A DNA stretch of 64,000 nt. Source: Mucilaginibacter sp. Lineage in GTDB: Bacteria > Bacteroidota > Bacteroidia > Sphingobacteriales > Sphingobacteriaceae. This document shows positions 36,378-45,025 of the stretch, piece after piece. The notes below the pieces were generated by a model. That model did not search any database and was not told the DNA's origin. It was given only the letters and a program-made list of their open reading frames with translations. The stretch is taken from assembly GCA_030445275.1 (NCBI GenBank), contig JAUCSE010000038.1, positions 1-64,000 on the forward strand. Direction: 5' to 3'. A program made the position numbers and the translations under genes. Positions within the stretch are counted from its first letter, which is position 1; each line of letters begins with the position of its first letter.

Positions 36378-36779
36378 ATGAAATATATTTCTTACTTATT
36401 ATTCACCCTCATTTTATTCATGCAAAGTTCTTGCAGTAATAATTCAACATTAAATATTACGGATGTTGATGTGACCCCCACACGCAAATATGGGGATATA
36501 GCTAAAGCCTTATTGGGTAAAAAGGTCAATTTGGTCTTTTACGACAAGTCTCTTAGTTGTGCTATTGATGGTGGGGAATCTTTGATTTTTAAGCAGAATA
36601 AAGAGGGTAATTATATCGCTGATGATAAATTCATCAAGATTAATAAAACACTTGGGCATATATCAGATATTTTAATCACAGTGATTCAAGTTGACAATAA
36701 AGAGGCTCATTTACACGATCAAGGTTACGGAGCTTTGGTCCTTGCAACAACTACCATTAAGATAACTGCCAAACCATAA
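36378..36779 (+). CDS. Small exported, possibly lipidated protein
   Basis: 133 residues. It begins with a signal sequence (MKYISYLLFTLILFMQSSCS) in which the cysteine could be lipidated, though the residue at -3 is Gln and weak for a lipobox. The mature part is about 110 residues of mixed charge with GDIAKALLGKKVNLVFYD. I start it at the ATG at 36378, just before the signal sequence. Four bases separate it from the next gene, so the two are one operon. No family recognised. Confidence 0.65.
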   Translation: MKYISYLLFTLILFMQSSCSNNSTLNITDVDVTPTRKYGDIAKALLGKKVNLVFYDKSLSCAIDGGESLIFKQNKEGNYIADDKFIKINKTLGHISDILITVIQVDNKEAHLHDQGYGALVLATTTIKITAKP

Positions 36780-36783
36780 CTAA

Positions 36784-37050
36784 ATGGAAATTCTATTTGC
36801 ATTATTTATGGTCTTTATGATCGGGGTAGCTATTCGAGGATTTATAAGAACTAAAGATAAAAAAAACCTTTATCGGCAAAAGGCTCGAACAATGACAGAA
36901 GCCGAATTAAAGCATGAGATATATTATCTCAACGTCCAAGTCAAGCACATGCCAAATATGGTCAGGAAAAACAGTGCTGATGGTGTTTTACTATCTCAAA
37001 ATAAGGTTAAAGCTAAGATTATAAGAAATGAAATGGCTAGCCGAAAGTGA
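36784..37050 (+). CDS. Small single-span membrane protein
   Basis: 88 residues: a hydrophobic N-terminal helix (ILFALFMVFMIGVAIRGFI), then a lysine-rich cytosolic helix with likely coiled-coil character (ELKHEIYYLNVQVKHM). It starts four bases after the lipoprotein-like gene. A terminator follows. Function unknown; a partner of the upstream exported protein is plausible. Confidence 0.65.
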   Translation: MEILFALFMVFMIGVAIRGFIRTKDKKNLYRQKARTMTEAELKHEIYYLNVQVKHMPNMVRKNSADGVLLSQNKVKAKIIRNEMASRK

Positions 37051-37080
37051 TATAATAAAGCCTTTTTAGGCTTTATTATA
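37051..37080 (+). terminator. Terminator
   Basis: TATAATAAAGCC (37051-37062) pairs with GGCTTTATTATA (37069-37080), with a short T-rich loop, directly after the stop codon. Confidence 0.75.
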
Positions 37081-37145
37081 TTTACAGATGTGTTCTTGAT
37101 TTAAGTAATTGTAAATCATATATTATAATCTAAACTTATCACATC

Positions 37146-38027
37146 ATGAAAAAAGCACTTACCATCACATTTTTGTTGTTGTCTATTTTTCTTAATATTA
37201 AAACTTATGGGCAGAGTAATAAAATTGGATTTAGATATCATTTGACTAATGACATTGTGAAAGATATGAACACGCCAGACAATCGGTTTCGTCTATTAGA
37301 TAGTGTGCTTTTTTTAAAGGGAACAACCGTAACCAATCCCGATGGCAGCCTTACAGTGTTAACAAAAGATACATATAGGTTAGTGGATATGCAACTTTGT
37401 AATAACAGTACATTATATTGTTACATAAATGCAAAAGATGGTTATTTGCAAGTTGATCCATGGTCAATAGTAGCAAATAATTGTAAAGATACAACTGGTA
37501 CAAGTACGAAATTAAATGCATACTCTAAGAACTCTTTAATAATCCGCTTTCCGAGGAAATTGATTGGAGATCCGACTAAGGTTCTAAAAATCGCTTATGA
37601 TGCATGGATTTTGAATATAAGTACTCTCGGGGTTAAATTTCGCCCCTCAGTAACGGATACATTAAATGTAAAACACCCAAAAACAGCTACTGGAAGTAAC
37701 TTAAATTTAGGACTTACCTTTGGGCATTCATGGGGCTTTACCTCATTTAATAATAGAACGAATAATAGCTATTCATTTACTTTAAGTGGAGGATTAGGTT
37801 TTTCTACTGCCGATCTAAGCAAGGAAATAGTAAACAAGCATATAGATAAGGGTGTGGGGAGTGAACTTATTTTAAGTCCTTCGATTAATACGATATTTGC
37901 TCGGAACGATATAGGGATACTGTTAGCAGTTGGAATGGATTTTATGACCGGGAAACAAGCATCATCTTGGGCATATCAAGGAAAACCATATTTCGGCTTA
38001 GGGATTTCTGCCGGGTTTAAATTGTAA
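37146..38027 (+). CDS. Exported protein, probable outer-membrane beta-strand protein
   Basis: 293 residues with a clear signal peptide (LTITFLLLSIFLNIKTYGQ). The C-terminal 120 residues alternate polar and hydrophobic residues and end GLGISAGFKL, as in small outer-membrane barrels. The N-terminal 160 residues form a separate beta-rich part with conserved-looking cysteines (DMQLCNNS, ANNCKDTT). It is preceded by a terminator and begins its own unit. No family recognised. Confidence 0.65.
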   Translation: MKKALTITFLLLSIFLNIKTYGQSNKIGFRYHLTNDIVKDMNTPDNRFRLLDSVLFLKGTTVTNPDGSLTVLTKDTYRLVDMQLCNNSTLYCYINAKDGYLQVDPWSIVANNCKDTTGTSTKLNAYSKNSLIIRFPRKLIGDPTKVLKIAYDAWILNISTLGVKFRPSVTDTLNVKHPKTATGSNLNLGLTFGHSWGFTSFNNRTNNSYSFTLSGGLGFSTADLSKEIVNKHIDKGVGSELILSPSINTIFARNDIGILLAVGMDFMTGKQASSWAYQGKPYFGLGISAGFKL

Positions 38028-38053
38028 ATAACAAATCTAAGATTGAATATATA

Positions 38054-38563
38054 GTGACCGAAGCCGAGCAATATAATTTACTATGGTTAGCCAATGCCAT
38101 GACGTTACCAATTAGCCATACAGATGAACATTATTATTATGATGATTCACGTAAGGAGTTGTTTTACACTATTAAGGCTAAAGGCAATTCATTTGGGATT
38201 GGTATCCTTAACAAATTTGATTTACAATACTCAAAAGAAATTGAAAGTGATTTGGCGGTAAGATTAGAATTAATAGGTAATGAAAGCAGCGAAATTGTTG
38301 AAGTGCCTCGAATTAATGTTGCCGAAAAGATCGATATACAATTAGAATTTCTTTCAAAATTGCCAGGTACGTTTCATCACAATGAATTAATTAGAGCGGT
38401 AGAACATCAAAGGGACGATTATAAGTTTGTGTTGGATAGTGCATTAATAGAAAACGATAATTCCGCCCCAATGGCGATCTATTGGGATGATTATAAATTG
38501 CAAATTATTTATACATTTATTACAAATTTCTACACTCTAATTGGGATCAAACTAAACCCTTGA
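38054..38563 (+). CDS. Unknown cytosolic protein, 169 residues
   Basis: Begins with a GTG at 38054, supported by the long open frame and the close spacing to its neighbours; an internal ATG 16 codons on is possible. Acidic, with HYYYDDSRKELFY near residue 25 and alternating strand/helix segments after that. It ends three bases before the next gene, so the two are coupled. No catalytic motif and no family recognised. Confidence 0.6.
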   Translation: MTEAEQYNLLWLANAMTLPISHTDEHYYYDDSRKELFYTIKAKGNSFGIGILNKFDLQYSKEIESDLAVRLELIGNESSEIVEVPRINVAEKIDIQLEFLSKLPGTFHHNELIRAVEHQRDDYKFVLDSALIENDNSAPMAIYWDDYKLQIIYTFITNFYTLIGIKLNP

Positions 38564-38566
38564 TGT

Positions 38567-39274
38567 ATGTTAAATTCAACGTTCAAACGTCCTATAAACT
38601 GTTGGAAATGTGGTTCAACATTTGATTCTTTATTAATTCTGGATTACAAAAGCGAGCTTAAATACTATTGTGAGAAATGCTCAAAAGAAGGCATTGATGA
38701 TTTAATTAACTTCCAAGCACAAAATTTGAGTTCAAGAAGTATTCCAACAGGACGGCCTACCGAGAACTCAGTATCTAAAGCGATTCCTGTTAGTGATAAT
38801 TTTGAAAGATCCAATCACTTCACGGATTGTGGCATTGAGTTTCCTACTACTACTTTTTGCGGAATAGTATTTAATGACATTTTTAAACATGGCCTTAGTT
38901 TTAATAAGTTTGAGAATAAATACAAACAACTAGCTAAATCTCATGCAAGCCACTCAACAATATGGAAATCTTGTGTACAGTATAATTTACAGGTAGATGT
39001 TTGGGGGCCTAAAGAAGCTGTAGTAATCTTTAGAGGAGGGAAGGAAAAAGATGCAAGTGTTGTTTATGCAATTCGTAATCCGAGAGAATTTGGGGTAGTT
39101 GACGACTATCTAAAAAGCAGCAAGAACGTTGAATTACTCGAAAGTAAGCCAGGTACAAGGATTTATAATGTAAAAATCCAGATGACCCCAAGTCTTAGAA
39201 ACAGGCAAGTGGTAATTTATTTATTACGAGAGACAGAGCAATCCGCAAAAATTACTCTAATGTTAAACTTCTAG
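38567..39274 (+). CDS. Unknown protein with N-terminal zinc ribbon
   Basis: 235 residues. The first 45 hold two CxxC pairs (CWKCGSTF and YYCEKCSKEG), a typical zinc-ribbon arrangement also seen in competence- and restriction-type proteins. The C-terminal 130 residues have alternating strands around VDVWGPKEAVVIFRGG. It is coupled to the gene before it. Directly after it the sequence changes character to a structured non-coding stretch. Confidence 0.65.
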   Translation: MLNSTFKRPINCWKCGSTFDSLLILDYKSELKYYCEKCSKEGIDDLINFQAQNLSSRSIPTGRPTENSVSKAIPVSDNFERSNHFTDCGIEFPTTTFCGIVFNDIFKHGLSFNKFENKYKQLAKSHASHSTIWKSCVQYNLQVDVWGPKEAVVIFRGGKEKDASVVYAIRNPREFGVVDDYLKSSKNVELLESKPGTRIYNVKIQMTPSLRNRQVVIYLLRETEQSAKITLMLNF

Positions 39275-39282
39275 TCTTATTA

Positions 39283-39397
39283 ATGGATAAAACATATAAA
39301 GAGGCTGCATTGCCAGTTGAAACTGATAGGTTTTATGTTTTTTTATTCAAAAGTACTGATTCGTCTACAGATTTTTGTGGAAATAAGGAGTTTGTCA
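39283..39397 (+). pseudogene. Possible remnant of a small gene
   Basis: An ATG eight bases after the zinc-ribbon gene opens a frame whose first 38 codons look coding (acidic, soluble). From about 39398 the same frame runs into palindromic sequence and the translation loses protein character. It may be a gene interrupted by the structured element, or chance. Confidence 0.25.
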
Positions 39398-39436
39398 CTC
39401 GAATGCTACACATACAATCGTGCCAGGCTTCGTTAC

Positions 39437-39792
39437 GTTCAATAAGCTTTCAGCACATTGAACTTCACCGGCTATCGCCTGCCTGTCATGATTGTTGTGA
39501 TAGCAAAGTCGTTCTTTCACATTCGCTCCCTCTGTCTTTCTCTTACTTTCACTTATACTGCACTTCACTTGGTTTGCAACCAGGTGAAGCTTGTAACGTT
39601 CAAGACAGCTAAAGCCAGCCGCTCATCATAACTTTAGCTCACCAGCTGATCGCCAAAAGCAGCACAAACACAAAGCTTTAATTTATAGGATTGGATAACG
39701 CTTTGTGCTTGTTTGTGTAAGACATTCTTCATATCGCACTTCGTGCTTCTCTATGAAGACTTTTGGCTCAATTCGCTGTTGGTGAGCTGGCT
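39437..39792. other. Highly structured non-coding element
   Basis: A chain of stems: GTTCAAT/ATTGAAC (39437-39463); a 12 bp hairpin CTTCACTTGGTT/AACCAGGTGAAG (39563-39589, one G-U); then a nested fold. Its closing stems are AGCTCACCA/TGGTGAGCT (39636-39644, 39780-39788) and GCCAAAAG/CTTTTGGC (39652-39659, 39760-39767). They enclose one arm CACAAAC-CAAAGC/GCTTTG-GTTTGTG (39663-39717) and another CTTCATA/TATGAAG (39727-39758) with inner GCAC/GTGC. The three-way junction suggests a structured RNA or a folded single-strand recombination or transfer site. It is richer in GC than its surroundings. Confidence 0.6.
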
Positions 39793-39910
39793 ACTTCTAT
39801 GAGGGATATTTAAACCATACTCCCACAGTCAAGTATATATTATGATGAATATTAATTATTTTATTAGTTTGCAATTTAATGCCTGATAAAATTAAACCTA
39901 TCCTTTAAAA

Positions 39911-40777
39911 ATGAAATATTATAACTCGCTAATCAAATTACTATTATTTTGCTTTCTTCTATGTTCAAAATCGATTTTTGCTCAAGATGTGACAATTTAT
40001 ACAGTAAATAGGGATGATTATAATTTTGAAAATATCACAAGAAAAACCGTAACACAACAATCAGCGGGCACTAAATACAAAACTATTGTGTTTGTTTATG
40101 ATAAGTATAGAAAGGAAAATATTGGAGGAGAAGGATTTTATGATGAAAAAGAACCCACTAAAGATGAATTGAAAATCATTGTTAAAAATGCTATCAGTGA
40201 TTTATACTCGGGAAAAAAATCGCTTCGTGGAAAAAAAGAAGAAGAAACTAATCCCATTGAAAAAACATTTGGAAAAGATTACTTCCAAAAGGAGTTCCAT
40301 AGCTTTTTGGGTATTCCGTGGTCGACTACAGCCCCTATAGTAATTTCCAGATTGCAAGAATTAGGATATGGGCCTAACTATGACAGTCCAAAAGGAATTT
40401 ATTATTCGGATGTTTATTACGAAGGCGTTAAGTTTAAGACTGTAAAGTTTGAATTTTTCACATCAAACAAGCAAGCAAGGTACCTTTCTGCGGCTGATTA
40501 TTTAATTGACTTTTTAAAAATATCTGATGCAAAAATTAAACGGGAAGAAATTGCTAATATTTTGAGAATAAAATATGGAAGTCTACAAATTCAAACCAAT
40601 AAAGAAAAGTTAACAAGCTACATTATATTTGAGAATTCTACTGGGGGCGTAAAGATTAAGCGAATTAAATTAGATATTACAAAATACAATAACAGGTATT
40701 TAGTAAGTCTTTTATTTTATGGGGATGTAGAAGCAGCAGGAAGAGTTTACGAAGAAAATCAAGAAATTGAAAAGTAA
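39911..40777 (+). CDS. Exported protein of unknown function
   Basis: 288 residues with a signal peptide (LLLFCFLLCSKSIFAQ). The mature part is lysine- and tyrosine-rich. FHSFLGIPWSTTAPIVISRL in the middle resembles the start of a small repeated fold seen in exported Bacteroidota proteins, but no family can be named. It stands alone, between the structured element and the convergent DUF6602 gene. Confidence 0.65.
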   Translation: MKYYNSLIKLLLFCFLLCSKSIFAQDVTIYTVNRDDYNFENITRKTVTQQSAGTKYKTIVFVYDKYRKENIGGEGFYDEKEPTKDELKIIVKNAISDLYSGKKSLRGKKEEETNPIEKTFGKDYFQKEFHSFLGIPWSTTAPIVISRLQELGYGPNYDSPKGIYYSDVYYEGVKFKTVKFEFFTSNKQARYLSAADYLIDFLKISDAKIKREEIANILRIKYGSLQIQTNKEKLTSYIIFENSTGGVKIKRIKLDITKYNNRYLVSLLFYGDVEAAGRVYEENQEIEK

Positions 40778-40872
40778 TGAAGCTATCACATGATATAACT
40801 TCTATGACCTTCCTTTCAATAAATAACATTCCTCTCTATGGTTATGGGCTTATTATAGTTTAGCTTGATAAG

Positions 40873-41811
40873 TCATTTATTATTGTTTGCTATATAGCCG
40901 CCAAATCCATGAAAGCTTGGGATAAAACCTGATCTATAAGTTCCATTCATTAAAGCGATAAGATTAAATGCGAAAGTTGAAAATTCACTCGGCCTCCACA
41001 ATAATGCAAAGCAATGATACTTTTTATCACCGTTAAATATCAATTTTGAATTTGTAGAAACGTTATTTATCATATTTATATTGGCATAGTTTCTTTTCTG
41101 TGATTGATTCATTTTTAAAGCTCCGTCATCATCATCTCCTACCATAAGCATTAGTGCACCAGAACAATTATCCATGCGATGCTCGCCCCTTAATATTATT
41201 CCTCCCATGAATCCTTTTAAATCAACAGCTTCACACAGCTTATCAAGGGCAGCTATATTTGTTGTGTTTTCCTGTTTAAGTTCAAAAAAGACCAAACCAC
41301 AAGTGAAATTCTTAGGCAAGTATACTTTATACGGTTCGTTTTCATCATCCTCAGATTCCATTAGTTTTTTTAAGTCCTGTAAATGATTCACTGCATCACT
41401 TACAGTTTTTGAATTAAACCTTGATTTAATTTCAAGTACCGCAGTTACATATTCTACTGGAATTGCTCGCGACCTTCCGTGTTCTGAAACATCTGAATGA
41501 TCCTCGATCCAAAGAATGGGTGATTCCAAACAATCGTATATTATAACATCATAATGTGGGATTTTTTCTGTGTCCGGTAGCCCTTGTGAAATAATATATC
41601 CAGAAGTCACAGCATACTTCTTAGGTAAGAAATTTGAAAGCCATTTTCTAAATTGTGCCTCTGCAACTACCCCGTGATACGTTTCAACTTCGTGTAGTTT
41701 ACTATAAACTCTTGCACGATCATAAGAATCTAATAAGTCTTTAAGTCCAGTAAGAAACTGTTGCCAGCCTTGAGGGTTTATTTGCGCTTTTAACTTTTTA
41801 CTACTTTCCAT
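40873..41811 (-). CDS. DUF6602 protein, PD-(D/E)XK nuclease-like
   Basis: 312 residues matching DUF6602: a first helical segment, FRKWLSNFLPKKYAVTSGYI, then HYDVIIYDCLESPILW and VEYVTAVLEIKSRF. The Asp in DVIIYD and the ELEIKS-like E-x-K form the PD-(D/E)XK nuclease signature. DUF6602 genes often stand near restriction systems, but the activity is unproven as far as I know. It is a single gene on the minus strand, unlike most of the island. I prefer the ATG at 41811; one two codons earlier is equally open. Confidence 0.8.
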   Translation of the reverse strand: MESSKKLKAQINPQGWQQFLTGLKDLLDSYDRARVYSKLHEVETYHGVVAEAQFRKWLSNFLPKKYAVTSGYIISQGLPDTEKIPHYDVIIYDCLESPILWIEDHSDVSEHGRSRAIPVEYVTAVLEIKSRFNSKTVSDAVNHLQDLKKLMESEDDENEPYKVYLPKNFTCGLVFFELKQENTTNIAALDKLCEAVDLKGFMGGIILRGEHRMDNCSGALMLMVGDDDDGALKMNQSQKRNYANINMINNVSTNSKLIFNGDKKYHCFALLWRPSEFSTFAFNLIALMNGTYRSGFIPSFHGFGGYIANNNK

Positions 41812-42022
41812 ACACAAATCAAATATAATTATTCTCCTTATTGCTTATCTGGTTCGGTAATTATATATTTATCTTAAACCGATCACAATGAAGAAAATTC
41901 TATCCACTACCATAGGTATAGTGAGGAGGAAAGCAAAAGAGCATTAATCAATCCAAATGAATTAACTCAAACGAAAATAGCCTGCTCAACCGATAATAGT
42001 AAATCTTATTGCAATTCTTAAT

Positions 42023-42778
42023 ATGCCCTATCAAATATTTTCATCAAAGTCTAATAGCGAGCATCATGTCTATCATGGCGATGATTGTAATCTCGTTGAT
42101 CCCGTGATTCATTTTAAGAAGGACTTCATAGAAATCTTCACTCGTTTAAGAATATTGCAGAATTCCAATAGCCTTTACTCGATGCGCCAGCGATTAGATA
42201 ATATGAATAAGGGTAGGTTTCTTGCTAAATTGGATTGGGAAAAGGAATATAAAAAAGTTACTAATATTATCTTACAACCTGAATTAACAGGCCTGTTCCA
42301 AGAGAGTAAAAAGAAAAAACAACAGAACTTAATTAAAGCCATCAGATATCATTCAGACTTATTTATGGCCCTTCCTATATATGCTTATCAAAACCACAAA
42401 ATGCTGTTCAGCAGGTTTACCGTAGATCATTTACCCAAAGAATTAGATAATAAAATATCACCAGAGTTTCTTAGAGTTGACAATGACAATATGGAATACC
42501 TTGGTTATACAGATATGAGTAAAGGGGAAATGAAAGTCGCTATTGAGAAACGTAATTATATCATTAGTGATTTTATTGGTGATGAAACTGACTGGCATTG
42601 TTTCTTTAGAACAATGGCTAGTATAAAAGGTACTGAAAAGCCACATGAAGGGTACCCACACCTACACTATATATCAAGTGCATGGGGTATCTCTCGTAAA
42701 GATGTAATTAATCAATTATTATCCTATAGATACAGTCTTAAAGCAGAAACAGTACCCTTTGACCCAACTATTTTTTAG
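42023..42778 (+). CDS. Unknown protein, 251 residues
   Basis: Not recognised. Soluble; a helical middle section (LYSMRQRLDNMNKGRF, LFQESKKKKQQNLIKAIRYH) and a C-terminal stretch with conserved-looking histidines (DWHCFFRTMAS, HEGYPHLHYISSAWGISRKD) that could bind metal. The last part looks like a small helix-turn-helix (GISRKDVINQLL). It ends a few bases before the stop of the convergent S1/P1 nuclease. Confidence 0.6.
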   Translation: MPYQIFSSKSNSEHHVYHGDDCNLVDPVIHFKKDFIEIFTRLRILQNSNSLYSMRQRLDNMNKGRFLAKLDWEKEYKKVTNIILQPELTGLFQESKKKKQQNLIKAIRYHSDLFMALPIYAYQNHKMLFSRFTVDHLPKELDNKISPEFLRVDNDNMEYLGYTDMSKGEMKVAIEKRNYIISDFIGDETDWHCFFRTMASIKGTEKPHEGYPHLHYISSAWGISRKDVINQLLSYRYSLKAETVPFDPTIF

Positions 42779-42783
42779 CCAGA

Positions 42784-43887
42784 TCAATTAATTTGTAAAT
42801 GCTTTAAATCAGTAACTACTATTTCAGGTTTACCTTTAAATACTATAATTTCTCCCTCAACAGTAATAGTTTTATCGTCAATTTGATTCATTAGAACCTT
42901 TGCACTGTCTTTTAAAACAACAGTTAGCATCTGATTTGGATAGGCAGCGCCAAGATTTACCAATACCATACTGCCAATATCTTTACTGCTATAAACCTTA
43001 CCTTTAACTTTTACCTCTTTACCGATATAATTCTTTATATCTTCTAACTTGACTTCAGAAACGTTTGTTTGACCTGTTGGTGGCGGAGGAGCAAGTGTTA
43101 CAGTAACCTTTACGGGAATATCGGTAAACAACCTATTTAATTCCCCGGCTAACCTGATACCTGCCTGGTCAATACGTAAATGAATGGTTGGGATATATTT
43201 CTTGTAATAAACCTCATCTATATCTTGTCCCGATTTAATGTCAGCATATAACTCACTACTTATTTGATAACTTTCCCATAACCATTGCATCGGGCTGTCT
43301 GCTTGCCATTTCTTTATTTGAGTAGGATTAGCCCAATCATATTGTTTTGCCATTTCCGCATTGCTCAATCCCTCGTGATCTATAAGTTTAGTATCCCATA
43401 TACTGTGCAAGTTTGTTCCTCTGCCATTAAATCTAACCTGAATAGTGTTACCTCCTTTATCCTCGGCTCTACTTACGTGCATGGGTTGGTGTGCATCACC
43501 GACTAAATGAATAAGATACTTTAAACTCTCGTTCTTTTGCTCTGGACTCAGGGCTTTATCTTTTAGATTAGCTTCTACTTTTAAAATAGCTGAATACACG
43601 TTATCATTGCCTTGCTTACTAACAGCTTCCGCGAATTGTTCATGATTCAACCCTAACGGTAGATTTAGGTAATGCCAGGGAGCCGTTGTTTTGTCCCTGT
43701 TTTCATCAGCCCAGGTGCTTACATCTGCCATGTTTTCGCCTTTTAAATAGATAGAAACAACTTTAGCTGTGTTGGGTGTTAGGTGTTTCTCTGCAATGGT
43801 GGCAATGGCCCTATGGCCTTTAGCACCCCAAGAAGCCAATGCTATTACTAAACAAATTAATGATGCTGATAAGCTATATTTTCTCAT
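42784..43887 (-). CDS. Periplasmic S1/P1-type nuclease with C-terminal OB-like domain
   Basis: 367 residues. A signal peptide leads to a mature N-terminus WGAKGHRAIATIAEKHL, where the amino-terminal Trp and His are zinc ligands in this family. Further ligands lie in ADVSTWADENRD, YLIHLVGDAHQPMHVS and NLHSIWDTKLI. These trinuclear-zinc enzymes cut single-stranded DNA and RNA and remove 3' phosphates. After about residue 270 an extra domain follows a Pro-rich linker, with IKNYIGKEVKVKGKVYSS, resembling an OB-fold. It stands alone on the minus strand. Confidence 0.9.
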   Translation of the reverse strand: MRKYSLSASLICLVIALASWGAKGHRAIATIAEKHLTPNTAKVVSIYLKGENMADVSTWADENRDKTTAPWHYLNLPLGLNHEQFAEAVSKQGNDNVYSAILKVEANLKDKALSPEQKNESLKYLIHLVGDAHQPMHVSRAEDKGGNTIQVRFNGRGTNLHSIWDTKLIDHEGLSNAEMAKQYDWANPTQIKKWQADSPMQWLWESYQISSELYADIKSGQDIDEVYYKKYIPTIHLRIDQAGIRLAGELNRLFTDIPVKVTVTLAPPPPTGQTNVSEVKLEDIKNYIGKEVKVKGKVYSSKDIGSMVLVNLGAAYPNQMLTVVLKDSAKVLMNQIDDKTITVEGEIIVFKGKPEIVVTDLKHLQIN

Positions 43888-43964
43888 GTGGTAAATTTAC
43901 AAATGCTTCTATAAGTTCTAATTCTAATTTGCAATTATACTAATTAAATTAGCAATTTTACTAT

Positions 43965-44327
43965 ATGGAAGACTGGGACACAAATCAACTGTTTTCAGCT
44001 ATTGTAAATGATTTAATGGAATGGATAATGTCAAATCCTAAGACCAGTGAGCATATTATAGGCAAAAATTCAAAGTATCTGTTTCAGATTGATGCCGTTG
44101 AGGGGTTAGCCATCGACTTAACCCGATTTAATGAAGATTATTATTACAAGGTGTTTGCTTACGCACAGGCAGAAAAGAATACACAAGCATTCGTTAAGAA
44201 GGTGTTGATAATTGTAAAAGATACTTTGATAAAACAGCGTCAATACGATTTGAATTTAAAAGTTAATGTAAAGAATCGTATAAAAATGGAAACGAAAAAT
44301 TACTATATACATCCCGCACTTAAATAG
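43965..44327 (+). CDS. Unknown small protein, 120 residues
   Basis: Not recognised. Predicted helical; the N-terminus is acidic and the C-terminus basic (KQRQYDLNLKVNVKNRIKM). Transcribed divergently from the S1/P1 nuclease across a 77-base gap. A leader of about 190 bases separates it from the PD-(D/E)XK gene downstream. Confidence 0.55.
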   Translation: MEDWDTNQLFSAIVNDLMEWIMSNPKTSEHIIGKNSKYLFQIDAVEGLAIDLTRFNEDYYYKVFAYAQAEKNTQAFVKKVLIIVKDTLIKQRQYDLNLKVNVKNRIKMETKNYYIHPALK

Positions 44328-44519
44328 ATGGCAATCATTTAGAGAGACATAAGTAATCTTTCATAGAATAAGAGGCTTTAAAATACAAGAATTTTTAAGT
44401 ACTTATACATTTAGAATTATCTTAATCAATAGAGCATTTATAAGTAAATATAAGTACATAAGTAGTTCAAGATTATAAAGTGAGTTCTTGGAAAATAATT
44501 TTTGATCAGATAGATTAAA

Positions 44520-44933
44520 GTGAAAATAGAAAAACAAATAGTAGGACTATGTGGTGAATATTTTGTTGCCGCTGAATTATTAAAACGAAACTTTCAAGTT
44601 GCAGTTACCCTCGGAAACGCGAAGTCCATAGATTTAATTGCACGAAATGAAACTACAAAAACGAGTTATAATATAGGGGTTAAAACATTAAGGAAAAAAC
44701 CCAATTGCTTTACGTTGCATACCAGTAAATTAGAGGAGAATACTATATACTTTTTTGTTTATTTGAACGACGAAAATCAGGAGCCGGATTATTATATATT
44801 AACAGGAACGGAATTGTTAAGTAACATTTTGCATTATTACGGTGCAAGCTATCGCAGAGTTGATAATCGTGAAACAATAAACCATGGCCCACTAAAAATA
44901 CATAAAAGCAGGTGGGACAAGTTAAGCGCTTAA
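44520..44933 (+). CDS. Stand-alone PD-(D/E)XK nuclease-like protein
   Basis: 137 residues, GTG start at 44520 supported by the immediate family-like sequence. GLCGEYFVAAELLKRNF is the opening helix of restriction-endonuclease-like proteins. The Asp in KSIDLIARNE and the Lys in YNIGVKTLRK supply the catalytic positions (the middle acidic residue is Val-flanked, so E is not obvious). The remaining strand IYFFVYLNDENQEPDYYIL fits the fold. Possibly a restriction or repair enzyme; it sits 90 bases before the DUF3427-HNH gene and may be co-transcribed. Confidence 0.72.
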   Translation: MKIEKQIVGLCGEYFVAAELLKRNFQVAVTLGNAKSIDLIARNETTKTSYNIGVKTLRKKPNCFTLHTSKLEENTIYFFVYLNDENQEPDYYILTGTELLSNILHYYGASYRRVDNRETINHGPLKIHKSRWDKLSA

Positions 44934-45025
44934 AATGCAATTTTAAATTAATCCAAACAGTTTTTCAATCTTAATTATCAGAAATCCTAGAAGAATTAAT
45001 TAGGATTAGCTAAAAATGTGGTTTT

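Noticed and set aside
39398..39612. Second part of a 109-codon frame after the zinc-ribbon gene
   Set aside because: The translation is rich in Ser, His, Cys and Leu with no protein-like pattern, and the DNA there forms stable hairpins; more likely non-coding.
41888..41947. 19-codon frame starting ATGAAGAAAATT
   Set aside because: Short and basic with no context; could be chance or the remnant of a larger gene.
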